Part shown: piece by piece, positions 1 to 13,800 of the stretch | Numbering within the stretch: the stretch's first letter is position 1 | How the letters are laid out: each line of letters starts with the position of its first letter | Assembly: GCF_902635505.1 (NCBI RefSeq) | Contig: NC_045426.1 | Location: 565,093,818-565,157,817 of the forward strand | DNA: 64,000 bases | Direction: 5' to 3' | Origin: Sarcophilus harrisii | Taxonomy: Eukaryota; Chordata; Mammalia; Dasyuromorphia; Dasyuridae | Translations under genes and position numbers: made by a program | The notes under the pieces: model-generated | Databases searched by the model: none | Seen by the model: only the letters and a program-made list of their open reading frames with translations | Told to the model about the DNA's origin: nothing

Positions 1-1140
1 GAAGAGTATGGAATAGTTTATCTTTTAGATCTATAGAGAAGGGAAGAATTTAAGATCAAACAAAAGAGAGTTTTATGGGATATAAAATATATAATTTTGA
101 TTATATTAAATTTTAAAAAGTTCTTACACAAACAAAACCAATGCAATCAAAATTAGAAGGAAAGTAGAAAGCTGGAAAATAATTTTTACAGCCAATGTCT
201 CTGATAAAGGCTTCATTTCTCAAATATATATAGAACTAAGTCAATTTAATTGATAAATGGTGAAAGGAAGCAAACAGACAATTTTCAGATGAAGAAATCA
301 AAGCTATCCATAATAAGATTTAAAAAAATGCTCTAAATCCCTGTACATTAGAGAAATGCAAATTAAAACAACTCTGAACTACCACCTCATACCTATCAGA
401 TTGGCCAATATGACATAAAAGGCAAATGATGAATGATAAAAAGAACATGGGAAAATTAGGACACTAGAACATTGTTGGAAAGCAATTTGGAACTATGCCC
501 AAATAGCTATATAACTGCATACCCTTTGATCAGATAATATCATTATTAAGAGGCAAGAAAAGATCATAATAAAACAGAAAAGACCTATTTGTGCAAAAAT
601 ATTTCTAATAACTTTTTGTGGTGGCAAAGAATTGGAAATTGAGGTGCTGCCCATCGGTTGAGAAATGGCTAAAGAAATATATGAATGTAATAGAATACTA
701 TTTGTGCTATAAGAAATAATGAACAGACAGATTTCAGGAAAAAAAAAAAAACTGGACTTACACACATTGATTCAAAGTGAAGTGAGCAGAACAAGAAGGA
801 TTTTGTACACACTATCAGCAACATTGTGTGATGATCAATTACGGACTAATTTAGCTCTTCTCAGCAAAACAATGATCCAAGTCAAGTCCAAAAGACTCAT
901 AATGGAAAATCAAAGCATATTATTTTCACCTTTTTTTGCGGGGGAGGGGTGTTTTTTCCCTTTCCTTCTGTTTCTTCTTTTATAACTTGACTGATATGGG
1001 TATTTATTTTACATGATTGTACATACATGACCTATATCAGATTATTTGCCATCCTGGGGAGAAGGGAAAAATTTGGACTTTAAATTTTATTTTTTTAAAA
1101 GAATCTTAAAATATATAATAAAGTTATATAAAAAAATTTT
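1..1140 (+). mobile_element. L1 fossil, ORF2 3' end plus 3' UTR (runs off window start)
   Basis: Degraded sense L1: the text 'gataaatggtgaaagga...acaattttcagatgaagaaat' and '...attgttggaaagcaatttggaactatgccc' is the C-terminal part of ORF2. It is followed by the marsupial L1 3' UTR (atgatcaat..., g-rich tract, A/T-rich end). Confidence 0.8.
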
Positions 1141-1379
1141 AAAAGAAAGGAAGGGGAAAACCAGGACAAAAAAACTAGCAGCAAGATTTGGGAGAAATAA
1201 TTTATTTAATCTCTCAGTTTTCTCTGGGAATTCTCCAGGACAATAAATTGCAAAGCATATGTAGAGTGGATACTCTCTTTACTAATTCCTTACATTAGAG
1301 GTGGGACAAGATAACCTCAACTTTAGAAGGTACTAAGATTGGATTAATTTAAAAAGAACAAAAACAAAAAACAGATTAG

Positions 1380-1445
1380 AAAATGCTCAACATAGTGCTT
1401 TGAACATAGTAGGAGCTTAGTAAATATTTGATGAACTGAGAAGTC
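1380..1445 (+). repeat. MIR/L2-type tail fragment
   Basis: The string 'gaacatagtaggagcttagtaaatatttgatgaactgag' matches the standard 3' end of MIR/L2 elements. Confidence 0.6.
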
Positions 1446-1769
1446 AAGGAAGGGGGCAGTCAGAATTAGTTATATGTGATGTGGATTGGTATAAGAGTAT
1501 GAAATTATTCTCCCAAAGAAGGACTCTACTGCCTAATAGGAGGCTAGGTTTGTAAATCTGACTGATTAGCTATTGTTGTGTAAGCAGGATTGAGCTGTAG
1601 GCAATAGGAGCTGGGGGAAACTAGTCAGTGAAACCCTTACCATCAGCTGACCATCTTTAGTTCCTCCATCTCGTCTATCACCTTTCCTACAGGAGTAGAA
1701 CGCTTCTGTGGCTGGCAAAAAAAGGATTAGAGGTCTGCTTCTGCTTTAATCAACTCAATTATTTCCTCC
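1441..1769 (+). promoter_or_regulatory. ATP6V0D2: Probable ATP6V0D2 5' flank / 5' UTR
   Basis: This is single-copy-looking DNA between repeat fragments and the start codon. It has no clear TATA box. Visible candidate sites are an inverted CCAAT core (ATTGG, 1485-1489), an E-box CAGCTG at 1644-1649, and TTCCTC at 1661-1666 (reverse of the PU.1-type core GAGGAA). E-box, PU.1 and NFAT control of this gene is known in osteoclasts, but such short matches arise by chance. The transcription start and any upstream non-coding exon cannot be placed from sequence. Confidence 0.35.
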
Positions 1770-1899
1770 ATGCTACAACTTGCCGAATTTTATTTCAATG
1801 TGGACCATGGCTACCTGGAGGGTCTGGTCCGAGGACACAAAGCCTGCCTCCTGACCCAGGATGACTACAATAACTTGGTGCAGTGTGAAACTCTCGAAG
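1770..1899 (+). CDS. ATP6V0D2: ATP6V0D2 coding exon 1
   Basis: Codons 1-43 plus one base, starting [19 protein letters not shown]. The donor is ctcgaag|gtaagtg and the following intron is phase 1. The N-terminal part of subunit d is well conserved here. Confidence 0.96.
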
Positions 1900-4800
1900 G
1901 TAAGTGCTGTCATTTTCAAACTTTTGGGAAAATAAACAGGAGAAGATAGAGCTCTCTGTAAATTAAAACAAAACAAAACAAAACCTGCTTCTAATGGCAT
2001 GAGAGCCTGAAGAACTTTGTACTAAGTCTAGCCTTAGGTCTGATTTTCTGAATAGTCTCTTCTCTCAAAAGTATAAGAAAAAAAAAAATTAGAATTTGCC
2101 TCTCCACCCTCCCTGGTAGTGAGTTCACATTTTGAAGTTCTCCTGAGATACTGCTAAAATTTTTGCAAAAAGTACATTAATGTGCAGGACTGGCTCTAGA
2201 GTAAGGTCTGGCTTCTAATACTGGTCTTTTACTAGTTTTGACCTTGGGCCTCTTGGAGCATCAGTTTCTTTTCTATAAAATAGGGTTGATTATGATTAAT
2301 TAGCCACAATCACTGTGTTTTCTTGAGAAAAGTGACTTGCCAAATTTTAGGCAAAATAAATGTGTTTATTCTCATTTTACAGATGAGTAATTCAGGCCGA
2401 GAGAGGACCAAATGACTTACTCATAATCATGTGCTCAAACCTAGCTCTTTTGACTGTAACCACTACTTTTTACACAATGCCAGACTACCTTTTAATTTCA
2501 GCATAATTTTGATATTAGCCTATATAAAATCGATCACTGTGGATAAAGCATACTAGAATCATAAAGACGTGGTTTCAAATCCAGCCTCAGACACTTAATT
2601 GTGTGACTACGGCAAATAAATCATTTAACTTCTATCTTGCCTCCGTTTCCACATCTGTAAAAAGGGAATAATAATAGTATCTACTTTTAAAGGTTGTGAG
2701 GGCCAAGTGAGTTCATATTTGTAAAAAGTCCCTGGCACGTAGTAGTCTCTATATAACGCGTATTCCCTTCCTTTTCCATTCTTTCCTAGCCAATCCCCAC
2801 TTCCCTGCAATTTGGGCTAATTCAAGAAACTGACCTATGCTGTAAGGAGAGGAATGAAAGTTAAGAAAAAAAGCTCTTTGAAGGTGACTTTGTGAACTGC
2901 TTGAGTGAAAGTAGTAACTGCCAAGCCATGGCCCAGACTGGTTAAATCCTGAACCTGCAGAACAGCAGTAACAACAGAAAATCTGCAGGTGCTTTCATTT
3001 GAAATAGGAACAGAAACTATAATGATAAACCCAATTCCATTTTCCATAAATTCATTGCAATAGTAGCAAATAATCCGAACTGAAGATTGTTAATTACCTT
3101 TATGCTACTAATGTGCTTCAATGGTGGCAAATTGTAGTATTTCTGAGAAGGGGGAGCTAAGTGAATTCCTTTTTAATCTGTGACTAGTTTTTGAAGTGAA
3201 CCAAGATTGGAGAAAGTTAATGAGATCAGGGTTTGCACCAAAATTCAGAAAGCTGACTGGCTGCCTTCCTAGGTTTCTAGGTAAAGAGATAAGTATCTAG
3301 AGATAAGTTTTTGCAGAAGCCGTCCCTCCCTCCCTTTCTTGCTATTTGGTTAATTTTTATGCCTTTAGGGTAGTAGTTTAAAGCCAGTTGTTCTGTTTCA
3401 AAGGTAGGTGTGGAAGGGGAGTAATCATCATTGTTATCATCTTCAAAGTCTTGTGGTGTCCACCACTTAGTGGGTACTATAAAATAAAGACGATAACGAT
3501 GATTAATCACTGAGCTAAGTCCTTTATAATTATTTTATTTGAACTTTACAGCCCTTAGGAAGTAGGTTCTATTATTATCCCCATTTAACAAATGAGGAAA
3601 CTGAGGTAAACCGGTCAAATTACTTGTTCAGCGTCACATAGCTAGTGTCTGAGGTCAGGTTTGAACATGAATTCCTGATTCTAGGATCTTTTCAATTGGG
3701 AGCAACACCAGCTGCAATATAATGGGGGTAGGCAGGTATTACTTCCTTCCTCTTATGCTTTACAGATAGAAAAAGATATAGGCTCTCTCATGACACTTGT
3801 AAAGAATAATAAGACAGCCAGAGTGCTCTCTTCACACCCTTTCAAGAGAAAAAAAAAAAACCTCTGGATGGCATCTTGGGTTGGAGAGACCTCCTGGGAA
3901 AAACTTAGTGTGACATATGGAAATAGCATCACAAGATGGGGAAGAATGAATGGATTCTGACTTACCATTTGGGATGAGAATGCTGAAGAGGAGGGCTTCT
4001 TTTCTTTCTTTTAAAAATACATTTTATTTTTATTTCATTAAATGTTTCCCAATTGCATGTAAAAACAATTTTTATCATTCATTTTTAATTTGAGTTCTAA
4101 ATTCCTTCTTGCCCCTTTTCACCCCTTGATAAAGTATATCTTATTAGCTATATTGCAAAAGAATACATACCTACAAAGAAAAGTAGTTTAAAAGTATGAT
4201 TTAATCTGTCCTAAGAATTCATTAGTTCTCTCTCTCTGGAAGCAGATAATATTGTCACCTTAGATCCTTTGGAATTGTCTTGTATTATTGTCTTGATCAG
4301 AGTAATTAAGTCTTTTCATAGTTGATCATCCAAAAGAGGGCTTTCTTAACCATTTTTGAGGCCCAGACCCCTTTAATAACAGTAGAGAACTCTGCTCAGA
4401 ATGTTTTTAAAATGTTTAAAATACATAGAATGACAGAGAAAATCTATCTTATTGAAAAAGAACGACCAATTAAAAAAAAAAATTTTGCAGAGACCAGATT
4501 CAGAATTTTTACTTAAAGCATTGTTTTATATCTATTAACACCAGGTCCCAGGATTTTTTTCCTCAACTTCACTTTTTTTCTTTCCAATTTTCAACAGATA
4601 ATTCCTACTCTGTTCTCTCTTATTTACTTGGTCACTAAACTGCTTTCCATAACATTTTCTTTATTTTATTTGTTCCAATTACATATAAAGATAGAATTCA
4701 ACATTCATTTTTATAAAAGATAGTTTTCAGCATTAATTTTTTTAAATAAGATTGAGTTCCAGATGTTTCTCTCTTCCTACCCTTCCCACTCCCCAAGACA

Positions 4801-7800
4801 GGAAGCAAACTAATACAGGTTATACATGTACAAAATAATCACATTTTCATAGTATTTAAGGCTAAAAATAGTATTTTAAAATACAATTTGTAAATGAGGA
4901 ATTTTCAAAAAGTAAATTCTAGATCGGTAGAATCTGGAGCACAAAGAAGCCTCACTGTTACCTAGTCCAACCCAATCATTTTACTTACCGGGAACCAATA
5001 ATCCAGAGAATTAGCCCAAGTCTCAAAGTCCATGGTAGAACCTAGGCCTCCTCCCTGGTTTCTAATCCCATGATCCTTTACCAGTGTTACTCAATTGGTA
5101 ATTTAGTAATTTAGTACTCACAATTAGTAATTTAGGACACATAAATACTTTTCCAGGTTCTGTGTAGATTTCAGCCTCATCATCATTCTAGGAATCATAA
5201 TAATGGCTCTTCTCTTGACAGCTCTCCCAACAGCTATGTTGGGAGATAACTTGAAAAAAATGATAGGCAAATTATGTGCGAGAGAATAGATCTCCCAAAC
5301 CATTTTAGCCCAGTATGTAAAATCGGACACTTTTTGGTAATTTATTGCCATGTCAGAAAAGAACTTTTAATCCTAAAAGAACATCTTCCCCTGTGATTCC
5401 AAGCTTTTAAGTATTATTTTAGAAACAACTTCATGGACAGATGTAAATATCAAAAAATAAATCTACAAAGATAAAATATAAGGTCACACCACCAAAATAA
5501 ATATTTTAGGAACGATTATTCACAAACTGTCTGGTCTGAGATATTCCAAGACTTGCTACTGATTGACTCATTCAGTAACCACCACTAAACGCTTAGTTTT
5601 CCTACCTCTAAAATAGGGGAACTGGTTCATGCTGTTTTTGTCACTGGGGACAATCTTGTTACTGGGATTAATAAAAGCTTGGGCTAGATAAAGGCTGATC
5701 CATTTTGCAGTATTCTCTTATCCTTAATCCAAAAGGTGTCTTTGATCTTATAGAATTCCATATCTAAGGGCAGGTAGATGGCTCTATGGGTACAACACCA
5801 GCTTTGAAGACAAGAGAACCTGAGTTCATATGTGACCTCAGACACATAGACTCTAAAGAAGGTCAATTGTTTTTATTACACCCCCCTCCTCCCCCCCCCC
5901 CCAAAAAAAAAAGATCCTATATCTACAGCTCAAAAGAGAACTTGGAAAACATTTTGTCCAGCCCACTCACTCCTCATTTTACAGTAAACTGAAGTTCCAA
6001 GATTTCAGTTAAGTGACTTGCCTGAGGTCATACAATCATTAAGTGACCTAACTGGAATTCCAAGGCTAGTCCTACAGATTATAGAGCTAAATTTCTTTAA
6101 TCCAACCTGCTCATTTTATAGAAGAAATAGCCCTAAGGAAGTGACATAAACTTTCATTTGAATCTAGAACTGCAGGTGTTGAGGTTTAGATTTGGGGTAC
6201 CTAAATGAAATTAGGGTTTAGTTGAGGTCTAGTGGCAGGTTTGGGGAACAGGAAGTCAAGCAAAGCTCCCCTGCAACCCCCTTGGATTCGGCGCAAGGAT
6301 ACGGCGGTAAATGAGGTCTAGTAGCGGCTCAAGTCCCCAATAAAAGCATTTATTAGCCCGAGAGCTAGATTGATAGAAGAGGTTTATTATTGGGTTTGGA
6401 AGTAAGAGATAGGGAAGGTAGAGATAAGGAGGGCACTGGACAGAGGGTCCAGTGGACAGAGGGTCTTCACATGCCTGGCATGTTTGGAATCTCTGCAAAG
6501 AAGGAGTCCCAGCATCTCCCTTTTATAATGAGAGACTTAGCTCGAGGGGCTTTTGGGTGTAGCCCCAAATTGGCTCAGATCCGGATGGGGCTGGGACAGG
6601 TCCTGATCTATTGGAATTCCAGGATCTGTGAGTTAAAGCTCAATTACATTCACTAGAGGGGTTTGGGAATCATAGATAGGAATCTTTTCCACATCACAGG
6701 GCCAATTCTTTATATCATACCATACTGTCTCTAGTCCAGGCCTTCCCACCACCATATCTCAGGAAGCTGAGGCCCAGAAAATTTGTGATTTCCCCCAAAG
6801 TCACACAAGTAGCAAGTTGCTTTCTTGGTCCAAATCTATTACTCTTTCAATTATACCAAGTCCTTAAAATGATTTAATTAATGAAAGTAGTAATTTCTTT
6901 CTGCTATTGTTAAAAATATTATGACCTTTCTTATTCATGATCCTCCTTAATGTCTGTCCTGTGACAGTCTGGATCCACATAGTGTCACTTTCCTGTTTAG
7001 ATGGTACTGCTTCTCTTGGTTCTCCTTCTTTCTACCCAACAACTCTTCAGCTGACTTTACTGATTTTTTCCCCCTTGGTCCTTTTGTTGCTTCTACCCTG
7101 CAAAAGCTTTCTAACTGGTCCTCATTTCTCAGGTGCATCCTTATTACCCAACCCCCAACCATTCTCCACTTGACTGCCGTCGAGGTTTTTTTTTTTTTTT
7201 TAATAAATTTTAAAAAATAATTAAAAAAATTTTTTTTGATAATGGCTTTTTATTTTTTCTAAATACATGCAAAGGTAGTTTTGAACATTCATCCTTGCAA
7301 GTTTTTCTTCCTCCCTCTCACCTCGCCTAGACATCAAGTAATCCAATATAGGTTAAATATGTGTAATTCTAAACATATTTCCACATTTATCATACTGCAC
7401 AAGAAAAATCAAATCAAAAAAGAAAAAAAAAAACAAGCTAGCAAACAAAAATAACAACAACAAAGGTGAAAATGTTGTGATCCACATTTAATCAAGGTCA
7501 TTTTCTAAAACTTAGGTCTGACCATATCACAGACACCCCCACTGCCTTCAGTGGACTCCATTGACTCCTTATTTCTAGGATCAAATCACCTCTAGACTTA
7601 GCTTAAATCCCACCTTCTTTGTGAGATCTTTTCCTTTTCTTTTAGATGTCTCCCTCCTCTCAGACTATTTACTTTCATTTACTTGTTTGAATTTATTAAT
7701 TAGATTCTCTTCTCCAGCAGTGTGTCTGTCTGACCTTAGGCAGATACCTATTTACTTCGGTTCCATAACAACAGCATCTATCTCCCTAAAAGAGTTGTGA

Positions 7801-10800
7801 GGATCAAATGAGAAAATTGTAAATGTATTTAGCACGTGCCTGGCACATAATCACTATAAAACTGTTAACTACCATTGTGATGGTGAGGATGAGCTTCTTG
7901 TGGCAGAAACTTTCCCCCTCTTCCTTAGAGTTGAGGAGTGGTCTGGTAAGCACTCCTTTATTGAATTCTATGGCTTGGATTGTTTTAGAAACTTTGTTAT
8001 TACTGACCAACAAATTGTTATTTGGCAACCAGCATTGTTTGTGGGATTATAGCACTCCCAAGGCCAGGTAGCCTTAGGGTTATTGCTACATTTTCTCTGG
8101 GACCTACACTACTTCAGTCTGAGGCACATAGAAAGTGTTTAATGTTTTGACTATTGTAATAATAAACATTTCTTCAGTAATAACATCATTTTTAAATTTT
8201 GCATATGCATCCATTTCTCTTTCTCCAGAACAGTTAGACAAGGTAGCAAAAGAAACATAAAAACTGGTATTGCTCAACTCTCCATTTGTCCATCTCACAT
8301 CCTTGGGAATTTTTATTAGTATCCAACATATTTTTTCAGTAAGGAAGAGGCTTCATAGTGTGCAGGGTGAGAGTGGACCCAGGTTCCCTTAGCTAAAATC
8401 CAATCTCTTTTCTTTTCTTTCTTCCAGTAGGTTTTTAAGTAATGAAAGCATCACAGCCCTAAAATTCTCACATCTTATCTACAGCTAATTTTTGTGTTGA
8501 CTCTTTCCCTTTTCTTGTTGTTCCTCTAAATTCTCTGGGTAGAAAGCCAAAATGTCCTTCCCCTACTTAGCTTCTATCAAATAAATAAAATACCTCCACC
8601 CATTTCATTGTTGTGCCAACTGCTTGGGACTGGATTTCTGGATTTTAAACATGCATTTCCTTTTGGGTGGAGTGAAATGGGTTTGTTCTAATGACTTTTA
8701 GTTCCATGCAAATAAATCTAGATAAAAAAAATTAATACCCAGGAGACTTGAAAATATGGTACATGATTAACTATACATTTGTTGCAGGTCCATATGGTTT
8801 TTATTCAAGTAACAATTTTTATTTGAGCTCCCTTGACAACTCACCAATCCCTTATTTTTCACCAAAGTGATTTTCTAAAAGCTTTAGTCATGATGTCTCT
8901 ATTTTCCTCAACAAATTCCTGTAGCTCACTATTACCTGTCAAATATAAATATCAAATATAACTGGAATTTAAAGATCTTCACAATCTAATCTGTTCCTAC
9001 CAGATCTTTTATACATGACTCCTATTCTTATACTATGTTTCCACCATGTCTGTACCCTTGCACTTTTGTGGTTCCTTTCCCTAATCCTTCAATGTACTTT
9101 CTCCTCTCCCCTTCTAGGAATTACTGGTTTAAGGCTCCACACCAGTGTTACCTTCTAAGCAAAACCTTGCTAGATAGAATACATAAACTGCAAGTGACTT
9201 CTACTTATAAACTTCTTTACATTACTTTTATTTAAATATCTCCCATATTCCAATGTAAAATTCTTGAGGGCAGGAACTGTCTCATATTTTATCTTGGTTG
9301 TCACATTATTGAATTTATCCCACTTAGAACTCTTCTTTTGTGTTATCTTTGACCATTATGAACTTTATTATAAACAAGAAACTTTTGGAGAGCTAACACC
9401 CTTGCTCCCTTATATTTGTATCTTTAATATTTAGAATTTTGTGACAGATAGCTAATACTTAATATTTTATATTCTGCCTGTACCTTACAAGGACATCTGG
9501 GTGATTAATAACTGCTTGTTTTTTTTTTTTTTAATTGAAACTTTTTATTTTCAAAGCATATGCATAGATGATTTTTCAACATTCACCCTTGCAAAACCTT
9601 GTGCTTCAAATTTTCCTTTCCTTCCCCCCACCTCCTCCCCTAGATGGCAAGTAATCCAATATGTGTTAAACATGTTAAAATATGTTAAATTCAATATATG
9701 TATACATATTTATACAATTATCTTACTGCACAAGATAAATCAGATCAGAAAGAAAACAAAATGCAAGCAAACAACAACAAAAAGAGTGAACAAAATGCTG
9801 TGCTGTGGTCCACACTTGGTTTCCCACAGTCCTCTCTCTGGATGCAGATGGCTCTCTTCATCCTAAAATCATTGGACTGGCCTCAATCATCTCATTGTTG
9901 GAAAGTCACATCCATCAGAATTGATCATGGTATAATCTTGTTGCTGTGTATATTCTCCTGGTTTTTCCCATTTCACTCAGCATCAATTCATGTAAATCTC
10001 TCCAGGCCTCTTTAAAATCATCCTGCTGATCATTTCTTAGAGAATATTAATATTCCATAACATTCATATACCATAACTTGTTCAGCTATTCTCCAACTGA
10101 TGAGCAGTCACTCAATATCTACTACTAAGTGATTGTTTCTGAATGGTATCATTTTAGTCTAAGGGAATAAAGAAATTCAGTGGAATGTTCCTTAAGGCTC
10201 TGAGGATTTTTCTGTCTTCATTTTTTCCTTAGAAAGCTATTCTTAGAAGTTGACATAATGCCTGGCACATGGTGCTTAATGAACGTTTGTTTATGTTGTT
10301 AATGATGATGGTGCTGGTATTTGCTGAATTGTTTAGTTGACTACTGTGGGAAGAATGTACAAGGTCACCTGAGTCACTTTCCCCTCCCAAGCCATCTGGG
10401 TGCAGTGGAAAGATAAAGATCTGGACAAGTGGATGCAATGGGAGACTGATCTTTTTTAAACTAAGTTCTTCCACAGGTTTAGGTTTGACTGGAGCGGCAC
10501 CCATTTAGTTATTTAGACTAGATAGCAATTGAGGCAAAGAATCTCCCCTTTTACCTGATCCATAAACAAAACAAAATTTTAAAAATCCCAAACAAACCCA
10601 TAAATAAATAAATAAGTCAGGGAGGGGAAGATCCTCAGGGTTTCTGACTTTAGCAGAAACAATTGCTATTTACATTCAATCTGAGTCTATCAGGACTCAA
10701 ACTATAACCAAATAGGACTTGGCCTGGGACCTATTGATGGTCAATTAATGAGAATCTAAGTGGTTTTGGTTTAAGACATGATCCTTATGAAGAAATCCAG

Positions 10801-13800
10801 TCTGAAAACCCCAAAATATCTTGGGAGGGTTCAGAAATCCAAAAAGAAAAAAAAAAAAAAAAGGCATCTTTTAACAGCATCTGTAGGTAAGGGCATAATA
10901 CCTTCTGTGGACAGAGGGAGGGGAGGGGAGAAGAAAGGAAGGAGAAGAGAAGAACAGAAGCTGGGGAGGAGGGGGGAGGAAGGAAAGGGGGTTTTTCAAC
11001 TAACTGTTCCAGTTTGTAGGCCAGCTCTACTCACAGAAGTTGCTGTATTTAGAAATAAAGCAGAGGAATCAGAAGAGATAGGAAATAAGAATATACACAG
11101 AGGTTGCTGAGGTTGTTATTTGTCCTTCATTCTCAGAGGACCTGACATCAGGAAGGGGATGCCATGACATGTGAGTGAATTGAATTTAAGGGAGGGAGGG
11201 CAGTGCAAGGGCACCTGCCTCACTTTCCCCTCCAGGGTCACCTGAGTCCAGTGGCAGGATATAGATCCAATTCATTTTCATGTCATGGCGAGAAGGAAGG
11301 ATGAACAACAAGTTCTGTGAGTAGAGTTGGCCCACAAACTGGAACTGGTCAGTTGGAAAACTCCTTCCTTCCTTTCTTCTTTCCTTTCCTCTTTCCCTTC
11401 CTTCTCTCTGCCCACATAGGGTATTATACTCCTGATGAGAGATGAGAAAGTGGCAAGGCCTGAGAAACCCTAAGTCCAGCTGACCTTGTGGGCTTCCTGA
11501 GAAGCTCTGAGACTACCTGACCTTGAGGGTCACAATTAATGCTGGCCAATAGCAGTAATTCAATACTAATTCTGTTGGTCAGTGAGCTGTAGAACTCAAT
11601 GATGGGAACTGCCCCACTCTGAGGATTTGTACCATTACACCACAATATTAGCACATCAACCTAATCTTTGCTTCTCTTTCCCATAAAGTTGGGAATCCCT
11701 TGTTTCTGCCCCTTTGCTAAACTTTGGAACTTTAGCCTGCTGTCCAACAGCATATAAATCTTTGCTCCTTAACTTGGGACTGAGTATGTGAATTCTTTCA
11801 CCAAAGTCACACTGATTTGAGATATAACCTAAATTGTATTGAAAAAATGCTCTTGGGGTAGCATTCTAGATCCCTTGGATGGAATCTATTTGGAGCAAAG
11901 GAATACATAAATGTGTTCAGGGGAAATTGTCCAAAGTGTTGTCTGATATAATGGTTCTGAATTTGGAATCAGTAACTAATATGACCTTGGTTGTTGAGTT
12001 GTTGTTGAGTTGTGACTAACTTTTATGCCCCCATTTGAGGTTTTCTTGACAATGATACTAGAGTCCTTTGCCATTTCCTTCTCTATGTCATTTTCCAGAT
12101 GAGGAAATTGAGGTAAACAGTGTTAAATGATTTGCCAGGGTCACACAGTGACCCAGTGTCTGAGGCCAGATTTGCACTCAGGAAGAGGAATCTTCTTGAC
12201 TTCAAGCCCTACAATATGCATTGTGACACCTATTGACTTTAGACAGTTCACTTTATGAACATGAGTTACTTTATAAAACAAGGGAGTTGGACTAGACAAC
12301 CTCGAAGTTCCTTTCAGTTATACCAACCTGTTTATACTCCGGGAATTTTCTCTAGTTGTCCCTCCTACCTGAAATGTTACCCCTCCTACTCCAACAAATT
12401 ACCTCCTTGGTTTCTTTGTGTTCTCAACCGAACACTTTCTACTGGAAGCCATCTTTAGCCCTTCTTTCAAAGCTATCCTTTTAATTACTCTCTTTTAATC
12501 CTGTACATAACTTATTTTGTATTTATCTGTTTGCATATTGTTTCCCTTCTTATTATGTAAACTTTTTTCTTTTGCCCCTTTTTGTATTACCACCTTTTTG
12601 TATTTTGTATCTTAGAATAGTACCTGACACATAGTAGGCCTTTAATAAATATTGATTGATTGATGCTTTGATCTCCAGAACAATGTAGGAAACATGTTTA
12701 CAACTGAGGACTAAACACCTGTCCCGTTAATGTTTAGGCCATGGTCACTTTTCCTCTGTAATGCCAGAGAAACTGAGGCAAGATAGAGATTAGAGAGTTT
12801 TTAATATTTAATATTTTATTTGGATTTCTGAGAGGGAGAGATTGTGCTGGGGGCATGATGCCCCCAGGGCTGATGACCAAAGCATCCGGCTATGAATGTC
12901 CATTTACCATGAAATATACACCCTTGGCTCTAAGCTCTGGTAGCTAAACAAAGGCAGGGGGTGGAGTCCAAACTCTGGTGATCAGGAATTTCCAGGTAGG
13001 GACCATCAATCCAGTTCCAACAGACTGGAGGTAGGGGGTTAGGACCATATATTTTTACTAATTGGGAGTTAAGGAGGTGTTCAGCTACAGCCAGAAAGTC
13101 TGAAACTTAAGCCTTATAAACAGTACCAATTAGGTACCTGAGATAGGACATCTGGAGTTTTATCTTTTGGAATGTCAGATCTCCACAGCCCTAATTATCT
13201 CAGTTCTAATAAACAGAAAAGGGGGTTGCAACCAGGTAAACTGAGGCAGAACAATTTAGGGAAACTGAGGCAGGACAATTTAGGGAACTGTGGTACAACA
13301 CTCCAGACCAATAATGACAAACTTACATAGAAATAAGGATCACTAAATTATATATAAGGATGCCTGTTGACAGAATATTGACTTAGATCCTATATTAACA
13401 ATTATCTATGTTCTATTGTATTTTATTTATTTTTGCTAAATATTTCCCAATTATATTTTAATCTGCTTTTGATCCCATTGGCCCAAGGACCCAACCGTTT
13501 AACACTGCTACTCTGGACTATTGTAATAATTTCTTGAATAGTCTCCTTTCCTCCTGTCTGCTGCCCAATCCATTCTTCACACAACTGCCAAAATAATTTT
13601 CCTAATGCATTGTTGTTGTACAGTCATTTTCAGTCATGTCCAACTCTTTGTGACCTCATTTGAGGTTTTCTTGGCAAAAAAACTAAAATGGTTTGCCATT
13701 TCCTTCTCCAGCTCATTTTACAGATGAAGAAATTGAGACAAACAGGATTAAGTGGCTTGCTCAAGGTTACAAAGCTTGTAATTGTCTGAGGCCAGATTTG

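Noticed and set aside
3277-3510. 77-residue minus frame with DDNNDD stretch
   Set aside because: It has no domain, no splice context and part is a MIR; intronic chance frame.
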